Part shown: piece by piece, positions 1 through 5,844 of the stretch
How the letters are laid out: every line of letters starts with the position of its first letter
Numbering within the stretch: position 1 is the first letter of the stretch
Origin: Bacillota bacterium
GTDB taxonomy: Bacteria; Bacillota; Clostridia; Oscillospirales; Ruminococcaceae
DNA: 7,193 nucleotides
Direction: 5' to 3'
Assembly (NCBI GenBank): GCA_023396215.1
Contig: JAEWWW010000085.1
Span: forward strand, 1 to 7,193
Position numbers and translations under genes: made by a program
Notes under the pieces: model-generated
The model's database searches: none
What the model was told of the DNA's origin: nothing
Seen by the model: only the letters and a program-made list of their open reading frames with translations

Positions 1-355
1 CCCATCTGCGGTTTTCAAGGGGGGCCGTGTTCTCGTTTGCCGCGCCCCGGTTCATCGTGTTGCCCGCGTAGTTGTTGGTCTGAGGGGCTATGTTTTCGTT
101 GGCTGTGCCACGATTCATGGGGTTGCCCCATCTGCGGTTTTCAAGGGGGGCTGTGTTCTCGTTTGCCACTCCCCGGTTCATCATGTTGCCCGTGTAGTTG
201 TTGGTCTGTGGGGCCGTATTTTCGTTGGCCATGCCCCGGTTCATCATATTGCCCGCGTAGTTGTTGCTCTGCGGGGCCATGTTCTCGTTTGCCGCGCCCC
301 GGTTCATCATATTGCCCGCGTAGTGATTGGCCCGCGGGGCCATGTTTTCATTGGC
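1..355 (-). repeat. 63-bp tandem repeats (21 residues each) inside cotJA
   Basis: About 5.6 copies of a 63-bp unit lie in frame. Units read in the minus direction at 355-293, 292-230, 229-167, 166-104, 103-41 and 40-1 (cut by the window edge). Two unit types occur. Type A (units 1, 2, 3, 5) encodes NNYAGN or a close variant in the middle, and type B (units 4, 6) encodes ENRRWGN there. Because A and B alternate in the last four units, a 126-bp higher-order repeat is visible: 1-126 matches 127-252 with about 17 mismatches by hand count. No frameshift or stop occurs in any copy. Confidence 0.95.
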
Positions 356-673
356 GTTGCCCCAGCCCGCGGCGTTCCCCTGCTGTGGCTGCCACGGGTT
401 ATTCTCCGGCATATTGGCACGGGCGGTGTTTGCAGGCTTCACCTCGGGGCTGACTCTGAGGTTGGGCTCTTTGGGTATGTAGCCGCCCTTGTGGGGATGC
501 CAGGGATAATCCAGCTCGGGGAAAAGTGTGCCTTTATTGTACGCCTCAGACAGTTCATACACCGCCCCAAGGGTTTGAACTGGTACATAAGCCATACCGA
601 CCGGGGTTTCGGGCGGGAACGCCCCTTTGCCGGACCCAGTGGCATAGCCGCTGTTCAGGTCGTCTTGAAACAC
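1..673 (-). CDS. cotJA: Spore coat-associated protein CotJA, repeat-extended, 3' end outside window
   Basis: CotJA is a small coat protein that, with CotJB and CotJC, is built into the inner spore coat by the mother cell. The minus frame stays open from GTG at 673 to the window edge (224 codons). Residues 26-57 carry the family signature: PVGMAYVPVQ at 24-33, then KGTLFPELDYPW at 47-58. Residues 59-106 are a Pro/Asn/Gln-rich linker. From residue 107 onward the protein is a tandem array of 21-residue repeats of the type ANENxAPQxNNYAGNMMNRG, which is unusual because CotJA proteins are typically around 70-100 residues and lack such a tail. The GTG start is chosen because AAAGGAGG sits 7 nt upstream. 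An in-frame ATG at 697-695 has no ribosome binding site. cotJB and cotJC, if present, would lie left of the window. The family call is firm; the role of the tail is unknown. Confidence 0.85.
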   Translation of the reverse strand, partial: MFQDDLNSGYATGSGKGAFPPETPVGMAYVPVQTLGAVYELSEAYNKGTLFPELDYPWHPHKGGYIPKEPNLRVSPEVKPANTARANMPENNPWQPQQGNAAGWGNANENMAPRANHYAGNMMNRGAANENMAPQSNNYAGNMMNRGMANENTAPQTNNYTGNMMNRGVANENTAPLENRRWGNPMNRGTANENIAPQTNNYAGNTMNRGAANENTAPLENRRW

Positions 674-680
674 TGTCACT

Positions 681-688
681 CCTCCTTT
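681..688 (-). promoter_or_regulatory. Shine-Dalgarno site deciding the GTG start of cotJA
   Basis: AAAGGAGG on the minus strand lies exactly 7 nt before GTG at 673-671. This is a near-perfect anti-16S match and rules in the GTG over the ATG at 697-695, which would place the ribosome binding site inside the coding region. Confidence 0.85.
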
Positions 689-1019
689 GATACTCATCTG
701 CCATCCGGTTTGCAGTTTGCTGCGCTGTGCGCGGCTGAGGGCAAACGCCGGTGCGGATGTTGTGCACTATATTTATTTTCGCCTTCTGCAGTTGGTTAAA
801 ATATGCAATATTTCAGCCATAAAGTCATATTTGCAGAATGCTATTCAATTGTAATATATGTGCCGAAAGGGCATCGGGTTACAGGGCAAAGGGCGGCTGC
901 CACCCGCTGCGGCAGGCTGCAAGGCGGGGCGCCGGGCCGGATGCTGAGGCCTCCCCGGCCAAAGAGATGCAAATAACCCTTTTTTGCGGTGTTTCATAGG
1001 ATGTATCGAGGTGATATTG
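689..1019. other. Divergent intergenic region between cotJA and the small membrane protein gene
   Basis: No credible gene is seen here. Positions 770-870 are AT-rich and carry the sigma-K-like motifs listed separately for the minus strand. On the plus strand a weak sigma-A-like pair, TTGCAG (831-836) and TATATG (855-860) with an 18-nt spacer, could serve the gene at 1020, but each hexamer matches only four of six consensus bases. Positions 880-960 switch abruptly to very GC-rich sequence containing inverted repeats, the clearest being GGCCGG (935-940) with CCGGCC (955-960), with the palindrome GAGGCCTC between them. A T-run at 980-985 follows, too far away to make a classical terminator. Confidence 0.5.
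852..879 (-). promoter_or_regulatory. Candidate sigma-K-type promoter for cotJA
   Basis: On the minus strand an AC (879-878) is followed after 17 nt by CATATATTA (860-852), which fits the mother-cell sigma-K pattern AC-N17-CATAnnnTA. A second candidate lies closer to the gene: CATATTTTA at 805-797 with AC at 825-824, an 18-nt gap. Either would leave a leader of roughly 115-170 nt. The B. subtilis cotJ operon is sigma-E dependent, and no good sigma-E pair (KMATATT, 13-15 nt, CATACA) was found, so the assignment is tentative. These motifs are short and occur by chance in AT-rich DNA. Confidence 0.35.
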
Positions 1020-1364
1020 ATGTTTAACATGCTGTTAGCCGCCATTGGAGCCGCATTGCTGGCGCTGGGTATCATCCAGTTTTTCTCGGTGCTGTTCCTG
1101 CTGTTTTGGGGCGGCAGCCAACCCCGGCCGTGTTATTTCGTGGTACCGCTCAAGGGCAGCGAAAGCCCCGAAATGCAGCTGCGGGGGATTCACTCCAACC
1201 TGCGCCGGTCGTCGTTGCCCGGCAGGCAGATGGTGATTGCCGATTTGGGGATTTCCGGCGAAGGGCTGGCCGTCTGCCGCCACTTTTGCGACGACACCGG
1301 CTGCCGCCTGCTGACCCCCCAGCAGCTGCAGGAGGAGCTGAACATTGGTTTGCAAAGCCCCTAA
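1020..1364 (+). CDS. Small membrane-anchored protein of unknown function (114 aa)
   Basis: I do not recognise this family. The predicted protein opens with a very hydrophobic stretch at about residues 4-31 (LLAAIGAALLALGIIQFF, then SVLFLLFW), long enough for one membrane span or an uncleaved anchor. A hydrophilic domain of about 80 residues follows. It contains a beta-like segment YFVVPLKG, a later QMVIADLGISGEGLAVCRHFC segment suggesting a beta-alpha unit, and a C-terminal amphipathic LLTPQQLQEEL. Three Cys residues are present in the soluble part but form no obvious metal site. ATG at 1020 is chosen because GAGGTG (1009-1014) stands 6 nt upstream; a TTG further upstream would only add residues without a ribosome binding site. 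It stands alone, divergent from cotJA and followed by a recD2 leader with its own promoters. Coding status is supported by the ribosome binding site, length and codon usage like the neighbours. Confidence 0.7.
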   Translation: MFNMLLAAIGAALLALGIIQFFSVLFLLFWGGSQPRPCYFVVPLKGSESPEMQLRGIHSNLRRSSLPGRQMVIADLGISGEGLAVCRHFCDDTGCRLLTPQQLQEELNIGLQSP

Positions 1365-1378
1365 AATTGCACTATACT
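1350..1378 (+). promoter_or_regulatory. Candidate sigma-A promoter P1 upstream of recD2
   Basis: TTGCAA (1350-1355) and TATACT (1373-1378) are separated by exactly 17 nt. The -10 matches five of six and the -35 four of six consensus bases. The -35 lies in the last codons of the preceding gene. Initiation near 1385 would give a leader of about 215 nt before recD2 that passes through the hairpin at 1414-1440. Confidence 0.5.
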
Positions 1379-1413
1379 TATATTAAGCGCCTATCGAACA
1401 GGTCGACAGGCTT

Positions 1414-1440
1414 CACGGGGGGCATCCAGTGCCCCCCGTG
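1414..1440 (+). terminator. Perfect 11-bp GC-rich hairpin (terminator-like or leader element)
   Basis: CACGGGGGGCA (1414-1424) pairs perfectly with TGCCCCCCGTG (1430-1440) around a 5-nt loop, TCCAG. It lies 50 nt after the stop codon at 1362-1364, where a terminator would be expected. However, the following bases (TGCCCCCGC) hold no T-tract, so it is not a canonical intrinsic terminator. It could instead be a 3'-end stabilising structure or part of a leader RNA for recD2. The structure itself is certain; its function is inferred. Confidence 0.5.
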
Positions 1441-1462
1441 TGCCCCCGCAAGTGCGCCGTAG

Positions 1463-1490
1463 TTGGCGTTGGGGTCAAGGATGTTATAAA
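1463..1490 (+). promoter_or_regulatory. Candidate extended -10 promoter P2 for recD2
   Basis: TATAAA (1485-1490) is preceded by TG one base upstream (1482-1483), forming an extended -10 element. TTGGCG (1463-1468) lies 16 nt upstream as a four-of-six -35. Initiation near 1497 would leave a leader of about 100 nt. Because it lies downstream of the hairpin at 1414-1440, it would let recD2 be transcribed independently of any upstream transcript. Confidence 0.45.
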
Positions 1491-1599
1491 CGGCCGGCCG
1501 GCTCGCCGCCCTACATGTGGGTGAGTTTTGGATGCGGGGGTCCCCCTACTGCCCCATCCAGACGGCAGGTTTTTGGAATATTGATGCTTGGAGGAACCG

Positions 1600-3819
1600 A
1601 TGGAGCAAAAGCAGTTGGAAAGCCTTACGGGCAGCATAGAGGAGATCATCTTTCGCAACGAGGACACCGGCTTCACCGTACTGCTGCTGGCAGCCGACGA
1701 GGAGCCGGTGACGGTGGTGGGCGAGGTGCTGGATATCGCCGTCGGCGAGGAGGTGACCGTCACCGGGCGCTTTGTGACCCACGGCACCTACGGCACCCAG
1801 TTCAAGGCCGAAACCTTTCAGCGCCTGCTGCCCTCCAATGCCGCCGCCATTGCCAAGTATCTGGCTTCGGGGGCGATAAAAGGGGTGGGCCCGGTGCTGG
1901 CCGGGCGTCTGGTGGCCAAGTTTGGCGACCAAACGCTGGAGGTCATCGAAAACGAGCCCCGCAGGCTGGCGCAGGTACAGGGCATATCCCCCCAAAAGGC
2001 GGCATCTATCGGGGGGGAGTTCAAACGAATTTTCGGCATCCGCTCTGTGATGCTGTTTTTGGAGGGCTTTCAGGTGGACCCTTCGGCGGCTATCCGGGTG
2101 TGGAAGCTCTGGGGCAGCCTTGCCGCCGACGTCATCCGGCAAGACCCCTACTGCCTCTGCTGCGACGAGGTAGGGCTGGGTTTTGAGCGTGCCGACGAGA
2201 TTGCCACCCGGCTGGGGCTGGCCCCCGAAAGCATCCTGCGGGTGCGGGCCGGGCTTTTGCATGTGCTGCGGCACAACGCCCGCAACGGCCATGTCTGCCT
2301 GCCGCGGGAGAAGCTGCTGGAGGTTGCGGCCGGCTTTTTGGAGCAGCCCGGCGAGCTGCTGGATGAGGTGCTTGCCGACCAGCTTGCCGAGGGCAACCTG
2401 CACCTTTACCAAAACGGGCAGGCAAGCCATGTCTATCTGCCCGAGTACTTTTTTGCCGAAAGCTATATCGCGGGCCGCGTCGGCCTGATGCTGCGGCTGG
2501 ATTGCCCCCTCAAGCCCGATTACAGCGCCGAGCTGGACAAGCTGGAGCAGCGGCTGGGCATCCAATATGCCGCCCTGCAGCGCAGGGCGGCGGCGCAGGC
2601 GCTGGGCAGCAGCATCTTTATCCTCACCGGCGGGCCGGGCACCGGCAAAACCACCACCCTCAACGGCATCCTGCAGCTGCTGGAGCAGCAGAAGCTAAAG
2701 GTGGCGCTGGCCGCGCCCACCGGCCGGGCGGCCAAGCGGCTGTCGGAGGTCACCGGGCGGGAGGCCAAGACCATCCACCGCCTGCTGGAGGTGGACCCCG
2801 CCAGCCCCCGCCACGCCTTTAAGCGCAATGAGAAGAACCCCCTGCCCTGCGGCGCGCTGATTGTGGACGAGATGTCGATGGTGGACAGCCTGCTGTTTGA
2901 GAGCCTGCTGCGGGCCACCCGCCAAAGCTGCAAGCTGATACTGGTAGGCGACCCCGACCAGCTGCCCTCGGTGGGGGCGGGCAACCTGCTGCGCGACCTG
3001 ATTGCCAGCGACCTTGTGCCCACCGTTCACCTCAGCGAGGTGTTCCGGCAGGCGGCCGACAGCCTGATTGTCACCAACGCCCACGCCATTGTGCGGGGCG
3101 AGCTGCCCAACCTTACGCGCCGGGACAGCGACTTTTTCTTTATGCACCGCCAAAACCTCGAGAGCGCCGCCCAAACGGTGGTGGATTTGTGCTGCCGCCG
3201 TCTGCCCGCCCGCTATGAGCTTTCGCCCATGTGGGATATTCAGGTCATTGTGCCGGGCCGCAAGGGGTTGCTGGGCACCGAGCAGCTCAACCCGCTGCTG
3301 CAACAGGCCCTCAACCCGCCCGCTCCCGGCAAGGTGGAGCACACCGCTCTGGGGCGCACCCTGCGGGAAGGCGATAAGGTAATGCAGGTGCGTAACAACT
3401 ACGACGCTGTGTGGAGCAGCGGCGAGCTGGAGGGCATGGGGGTGTTTAACGGGGATATCGGCATCATTGAGATGATTGACCGCCCCTCGAGCACCGTGCT
3501 GATTCGTTTTGACGATAAGACGGTGGCCTACTCCTTTGATATGCTGGATGAGATTGAGCACGCCTACGCCATCACCATCCACAAAAGCCAGGGCTGCGAG
3601 TTTGAGGCGGTGGTGATGCCGCTGGCGGGATACCACCCCCGGCTGCACTACCGCAACCTGCTGTATACCGGCGTGACCCGCGCCAAGCGGCTGCTGGTGG
3701 TGCCGGGGCATGCTCAGACGATAGCCGGTATGGTGGGCAACAACAAGCGCACCCTGCGCTACACCAACCTCAAGGCGATGCTGGCCGATGAAAGGGGCGC
3801 CCCGGGAGAGCTGCTATGA
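1600..3819 (+). CDS. recD2: RecD2 (RecD-like/YrrC) ATP-dependent 5'-3' DNA helicase
   Basis: This is a superfamily 1B helicase of 739 residues that unwinds DNA 5'-3' and, unlike RecD, works without RecBC; it is linked to replication-fork and recombination repair. Residues 5-78 form the N-terminal OB-like domain typical of RecD2. Helix-hairpin-helix segments follow, for example IKGVGPVLAGRL from 93, another near LAQVQGISPQKA, and a larger one around 165-205. The motor shows Walker A GGPGTGKT at 344-351, Walker B DE at 423-424, motif III GDPDQLPSVGAG at 450-461, and the C-terminal HKSQG at 661-665 and YTGVTRA at 689-695. An SH3-like insert, GDKVMQ to about 650, precedes the last motifs. All catalytic motifs are intact and the length is normal. 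ATG at 1600 is preferred over a TTG at 1588 because GGAGG lies 5 nt before it. The end overlaps the comF start by ATGA. Confidence 0.97.
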   Translation: MEQKQLESLTGSIEEIIFRNEDTGFTVLLLAADEEPVTVVGEVLDIAVGEEVTVTGRFVTHGTYGTQFKAETFQRLLPSNAAAIAKYLASGAIKGVGPVLAGRLVAKFGDQTLEVIENEPRRLAQVQGISPQKAASIGGEFKRIFGIRSVMLFLEGFQVDPSAAIRVWKLWGSLAADVIRQDPYCLCCDEVGLGFERADEIATRLGLAPESILRVRAGLLHVLRHNARNGHVCLPREKLLEVAAGFLEQPGELLDEVLADQLAEGNLHLYQNGQASHVYLPEYFFAESYIAGRVGLMLRLDCPLKPDYSAELDKLEQRLGIQYAALQRRAAAQALGSSIFILTGGPGTGKTTTLNGILQLLEQQKLKVALAAPTGRAAKRLSEVTGREAKTIHRLLEVDPASPRHAFKRNEKNPLPCGALIVDEMSMVDSLLFESLLRATRQSCKLILVGDPDQLPSVGAGNLLRDLIASDLVPTVHLSEVFRQAADSLIVTNAHAIVRGELPNLTRRDSDFFFMHRQNLESAAQTVVDLCCRRLPARYELSPMWDIQVIVPGRKGLLGTEQLNPLLQQALNPPAPGKVEHTALGRTLREGDKVMQVRNNYDAVWSSGELEGMGVFNGDIGIIEMIDRPSSTVLIRFDDKTVAYSFDMLDEIEHAYAITIHKSQGCEFEAVVMPLAGYHPRLHYRNLLYTGVTRAKRLLVVPGHAQTIAGMVGNNKRTLRYTNLKAMLADERGAPGELL

Positions 3820-4517
3820 AAAACCCGCTAAAAAACGCTGTGAAGCTGCTTTACCCCGACCGCTGCCTTTTCTGCGACAGCGTGGTGGCCGCCGGGCATT
3901 TTTGTTGCGCCCGCTGCCAGCCCCGTTTGCCGACTATTTTGGACGACTGCTGCATATGCTGTGGTAAGCCTCCCGCCCGGTGCGGCTGCAGCCCGGTTGC
4001 GGCCAAGCCCTACCGCTGGCTGATTGCTGTTTTTCGCTACACCGGGCCGGTACGCCGGGCCGTTGCCACCTTCAAGTTTGGCGGCCGCCGCGAAGCCGCC
4101 GACTACTTCGCCGGGCTGATGGCCGAGCGCTTACTGCGAAGGGCCTCTCCCCTGCCCTTCGAAGTGGTGACCTGCGTGCCCATGAGCCGCCAAAAGGAGC
4201 AGCGCCGGGGGTACAACCAGTCGGCCCTGCTGGCCGCCGCCCTCGCCCTGCGGCTGGGGCTGCCCTTTGAGCCGGGGCTGCTGACCCGCAGCGGGATATT
4301 GACCCAGCACGACCTTTCGGGGCGGTTTCGCCGGTTGGGGGCCAAGGCCGCTTTTCACGCCGGCGAGGCCCAAAAGGCGCAGGGCCGCCATATCCTGTTG
4401 GTGGACGATATCGCCACCACCGGCTCCACGCTGGAGCAGTGCGCATGGGCTTTGATGGATGCCGGAGCCGAGGCGGTTTACTGCGCAGCCGTCGCGCAGG
4501 CTCCTCCAAGGTCGTAA
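3816..4517 (+). CDS. comF: ComF-family (ComFC-like) phosphoribosyltransferase-fold protein
   Basis: This 233-residue protein belongs to the family of ComFC, GntX and B. subtilis competence protein ComFC, which act in uptake or processing of single-stranded DNA. The N-terminus carries a double zinc-ribbon: C17-x2-C20, C30/C31 and C34, then a second set C45/C46, C48/C49, C56 and C58. The C-terminal half is a type I phosphoribosyltransferase fold with RRGYNQ at 130-135 and the PRPP-binding loop LLVDDIATTGST at 194-205. Length is typical. The ATG overlaps the recD2 stop (ATGA), and GGGAG about 7 nt upstream lies inside recD2, so translational coupling is likely. It has no competence gene beside it in the window, so a general DNA-repair role with RecD2 is as plausible as transformation. 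No clear terminator follows; the next 100 bases are AT-rich. Confidence 0.93.
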   Translation: MKNPLKNAVKLLYPDRCLFCDSVVAAGHFCCARCQPRLPTILDDCCICCGKPPARCGCSPVAAKPYRWLIAVFRYTGPVRRAVATFKFGGRREAADYFAGLMAERLLRRASPLPFEVVTCVPMSRQKEQRRGYNQSALLAAALALRLGLPFEPGLLTRSGILTQHDLSGRFRRLGAKAAFHAGEAQKAQGRHILLVDDIATTGSTLEQCAWALMDAGAEAVYCAAVAQAPPRS

Positions 4518-4572
4518 AACGGAATTTTATTAAAAAAAATGTCTTTTATTGTCAGAATTTATTGCGAAATGA

Positions 4573-4601
4573 TTGAAGTTTGTCAATATATAGTCTATAA
4601 T
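4573..4601 (+). promoter_or_regulatory. Sigma-A promoter of the mreB-like gene
   Basis: TTGAAG (4573-4578) and a perfect TATAAT (4596-4601) are spaced by 17 nt within an AT-rich stretch (4518-4616). Transcription would start near 4608, which leaves too little leader for an ATG start at 4617 and supports the GTG at 4635. This is the best vegetative promoter in the window. Confidence 0.8.
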
Positions 4602-4619
4602 TTTCTCTGAGCGAAGATG

Positions 4620-4627
4620 AAAGGTGG
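4620..4627 (+). promoter_or_regulatory. Shine-Dalgarno site deciding the GTG start of the mreB-like gene
   Basis: AAAGGTGG differs from AAAGGAGG at one base and lies 7 nt before GTG at 4635. The in-frame ATG at 4617 has no comparable site upstream and would begin about 10 nt after the predicted transcript start. Confidence 0.7.
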
Positions 4628-4634
4628 CCTTGGT

Positions 4635-5648
4635 GTGGGACATGACGTAGGAATAGACTTGGGGACAGCCACAACCATCATACACGTCCGGGGGAAAGGC
4701 ATCGTACTGCGGGAGCCTTCGATTGTTGCGGCGTCGGTGCATACCGGAAAGGTGCTGTGCGTTGGCACCGAAGCCAAAAACATGCTGGGCAAAACCCCCG
4801 ATAAAATCAGAGTGGTCAAGCCGCTGGCCGACGGGGTAATCTCTGACTATGAGATGACCGGCGAGTTGATTAAGCATTTTTTGCGGCGGGTTTCTTACAG
4901 CGGCATCTTCAAGCCCCGGGTCTGCATCTGTGTCCCCTCGGGGGTAACCGAGGTAGAATCCCGCGCGGTGGTGGATACCGCCCTTGCGGCGGGAGCGCGC
5001 AAGGTGTTTCTCATCGAGGAGCCGGTCGCGGCCGCTTTGGGGGCCGGGCTGGATATCACCCGCCCGCAGGGCTACATCATTCTGGATATCGGCGGGGGTA
5101 CCAGCGACGTTGCTGTGCTTTCGCTCAGCGGGATTGTATGCAAAACCTCTCTGAAGCTGGCGGGCAACCAGTTCAGCGAGGCCATCGTGCGCTATATCCG
5201 CGATAAATATAATGTGCTGGTGGGCTTTAACACCGCCGAAAAGGCCAAGATAGAGGTGGGCACCGTCTGGCGCGAAACGCCGCTGGTGCATTATGACATC
5301 AAGGGGCGCAACCTGATGACCGGGTACCCCGAAAAGCTGACCATCACCAACCACGAGCTGATAGACCCCCTCATGGCCGAGGCCAACCTGATTATCGACG
5401 CGGTGCAGACGGTGCTGGAGCGCACCCCGCCCGAGCTGGTGGCCGACCTGCAGCGCAACGGCATTCTGATGACCGGCGGCGGCTCGATGCTAAACGGCCT
5501 CGACAAGCTGGTTGCACAGCGCCTCAGGCTGGACGCTTTTCTGGCGCAGGACCCGGTGGAGTGCGTCGCCCGCGGCGTGGGACGTTCCTTCGATTTTCTC
5601 GACAAGCTGGCGGACGGCTTTGTCACCCATCTGCGCCACTACGAATAG
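4635..5648 (+). CDS. mreB: MreB/Mbl-family rod shape-determining actin homologue
   Basis: This is a bacterial actin that polymerises under the membrane and steers the elongation machinery for sidewall peptidoglycan. From the GTG start the protein has 337 residues, normal for the family, and begins MGHDVGIDLGTATT, aligning with the usual MFxRDIGIDLGTA start. Nucleotide-binding motifs are intact: phosphate-1 GIDLGT at 6-11, the catalytic-Glu segment IEEPVAAALGAG from 127, phosphate-2 DIGGGTSD at 151-158, and the adenosine motif TGGGSMLNGLD at 280-290. The IHVRGKGIV stretch resembles Mbl somewhat more than MreB, so it may be the mbl-type paralogue. It is monocistronic: strong promoter in front, terminator behind, with no mreC or mreD beside it, as is seen for mbl-type paralogues. 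An ATG at 4617 would add six residues (MKGGLG) that the family lacks. Confidence 0.93.
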   Translation: MGHDVGIDLGTATTIIHVRGKGIVLREPSIVAASVHTGKVLCVGTEAKNMLGKTPDKIRVVKPLADGVISDYEMTGELIKHFLRRVSYSGIFKPRVCICVPSGVTEVESRAVVDTALAAGARKVFLIEEPVAAALGAGLDITRPQGYIILDIGGGTSDVAVLSLSGIVCKTSLKLAGNQFSEAIVRYIRDKYNVLVGFNTAEKAKIEVGTVWRETPLVHYDIKGRNLMTGYPEKLTITNHELIDPLMAEANLIIDAVQTVLERTPPELVADLQRNGILMTGGGSMLNGLDKLVAQRLRLDAFLAQDPVECVARGVGRSFDFLDKLADGFVTHLRHYE

Positions 5649-5670
5649 GCCCATTATTTCATATGTATAT

Positions 5671-5702
5671 AAGCCTCTGCACCGACGTGCAGGGGCTTCT
5701 TT
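5671..5702 (+). terminator. Intrinsic terminator after the mreB-like gene
   Basis: AGCCTCTGCAC (5672-5682) pairs with GTGCAGGGGCT (5687-5697) around the loop CGAC, with one T-G wobble. A5671-T5698 can extend it to 12 bp. TTCTTT follows directly at 5697-5702. It starts about 23 nt after the stop codon. Confidence 0.85.
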
Positions 5703-5744
5703 GCGGGCTGTAAAGCAAAATTGTTTTTACTGAATTTTGGGTAT

Positions 5745-5802
5745 GCCTGCCAGCCTGAACACCTGCAGCGGCGGTGCGAGGGGATATTTTGCGGCAGGCT
5801 GG
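5745..5802 (+). repeat. Overlapping inverted repeats upstream of the coat-like gene pair
   Basis: Two inverted-repeat pairings share the same arms: GCCTGCC (5745-5751) with GGCAGGC (5793-5799), and CCAGCCTG (5750-5757) with CAGGCTGG (5795-5802). They cannot form together in RNA. They end about 43 nt before the ATG at 5845. The gap 5703-5844 shows no convincing sigma-E, sigma-K or sigma-A promoter; an ATATT (5784-5788) and AATACA (5807-5812) pair is spaced too widely for sigma-E. Confidence 0.45.
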
Positions 5803-5844
5803 AAACAATACAGAGGCATAATACCGCAAAAGGGGAGATTTTTG

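Noticed and set aside
1..355. CRISPR array
   Set aside because: The 63-bp units are contiguous and coding, with no unique spacers between conserved repeats.
37..453. Plus-strand frame encoding a Cys-rich repeat protein (PGSSCCPRSCW-type units)
   Set aside because: It is the antisense shadow of the cotJA repeats. The minus frame has a strong ribosome binding site and a recognisable CotJA domain, while the plus frame has no ribosome binding site and would read on past the repeats into unrelated sequence.
555..767. Alternative minus-strand gene starting at ATG 705 or further upstream
   Set aside because: It is out of frame with the CotJA signature, has no ribosome binding site and stops within cotJA.
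824..853. Sigma-E promoter on the plus strand beginning with TCATATT
   Set aside because: The -35 fits well, but no CATACA-like -10 occurs 13-15 nt downstream.
1380..1599. tRNA or known riboswitch in the recD2 leader
   Set aside because: No cloverleaf, T-loop sequence or recognisable riboswitch core could be found; only simple hairpins are visible.
1440..2186. Long plus-strand frame overlapping the start of recD2
   Set aside because: It is a GC-rich shadow frame, Gly/Arg-rich, without a ribosome binding site, overlapping an intact RecD2 helicase.
1546..2565. Long antisense frame within recD2 (and a similar one at 2695-3711)
   Set aside because: Long antisense frames are expected opposite G/C-ending codons; the Gln/His/Leu-rich translations resemble no family and lack ribosome binding sites.
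4530..5354. Antisense frame opposite the mreB-like gene
   Set aside because: The plus strand encodes a full-length MreB/Mbl with all nucleotide-binding motifs; the antisense product matches nothing recognisable.
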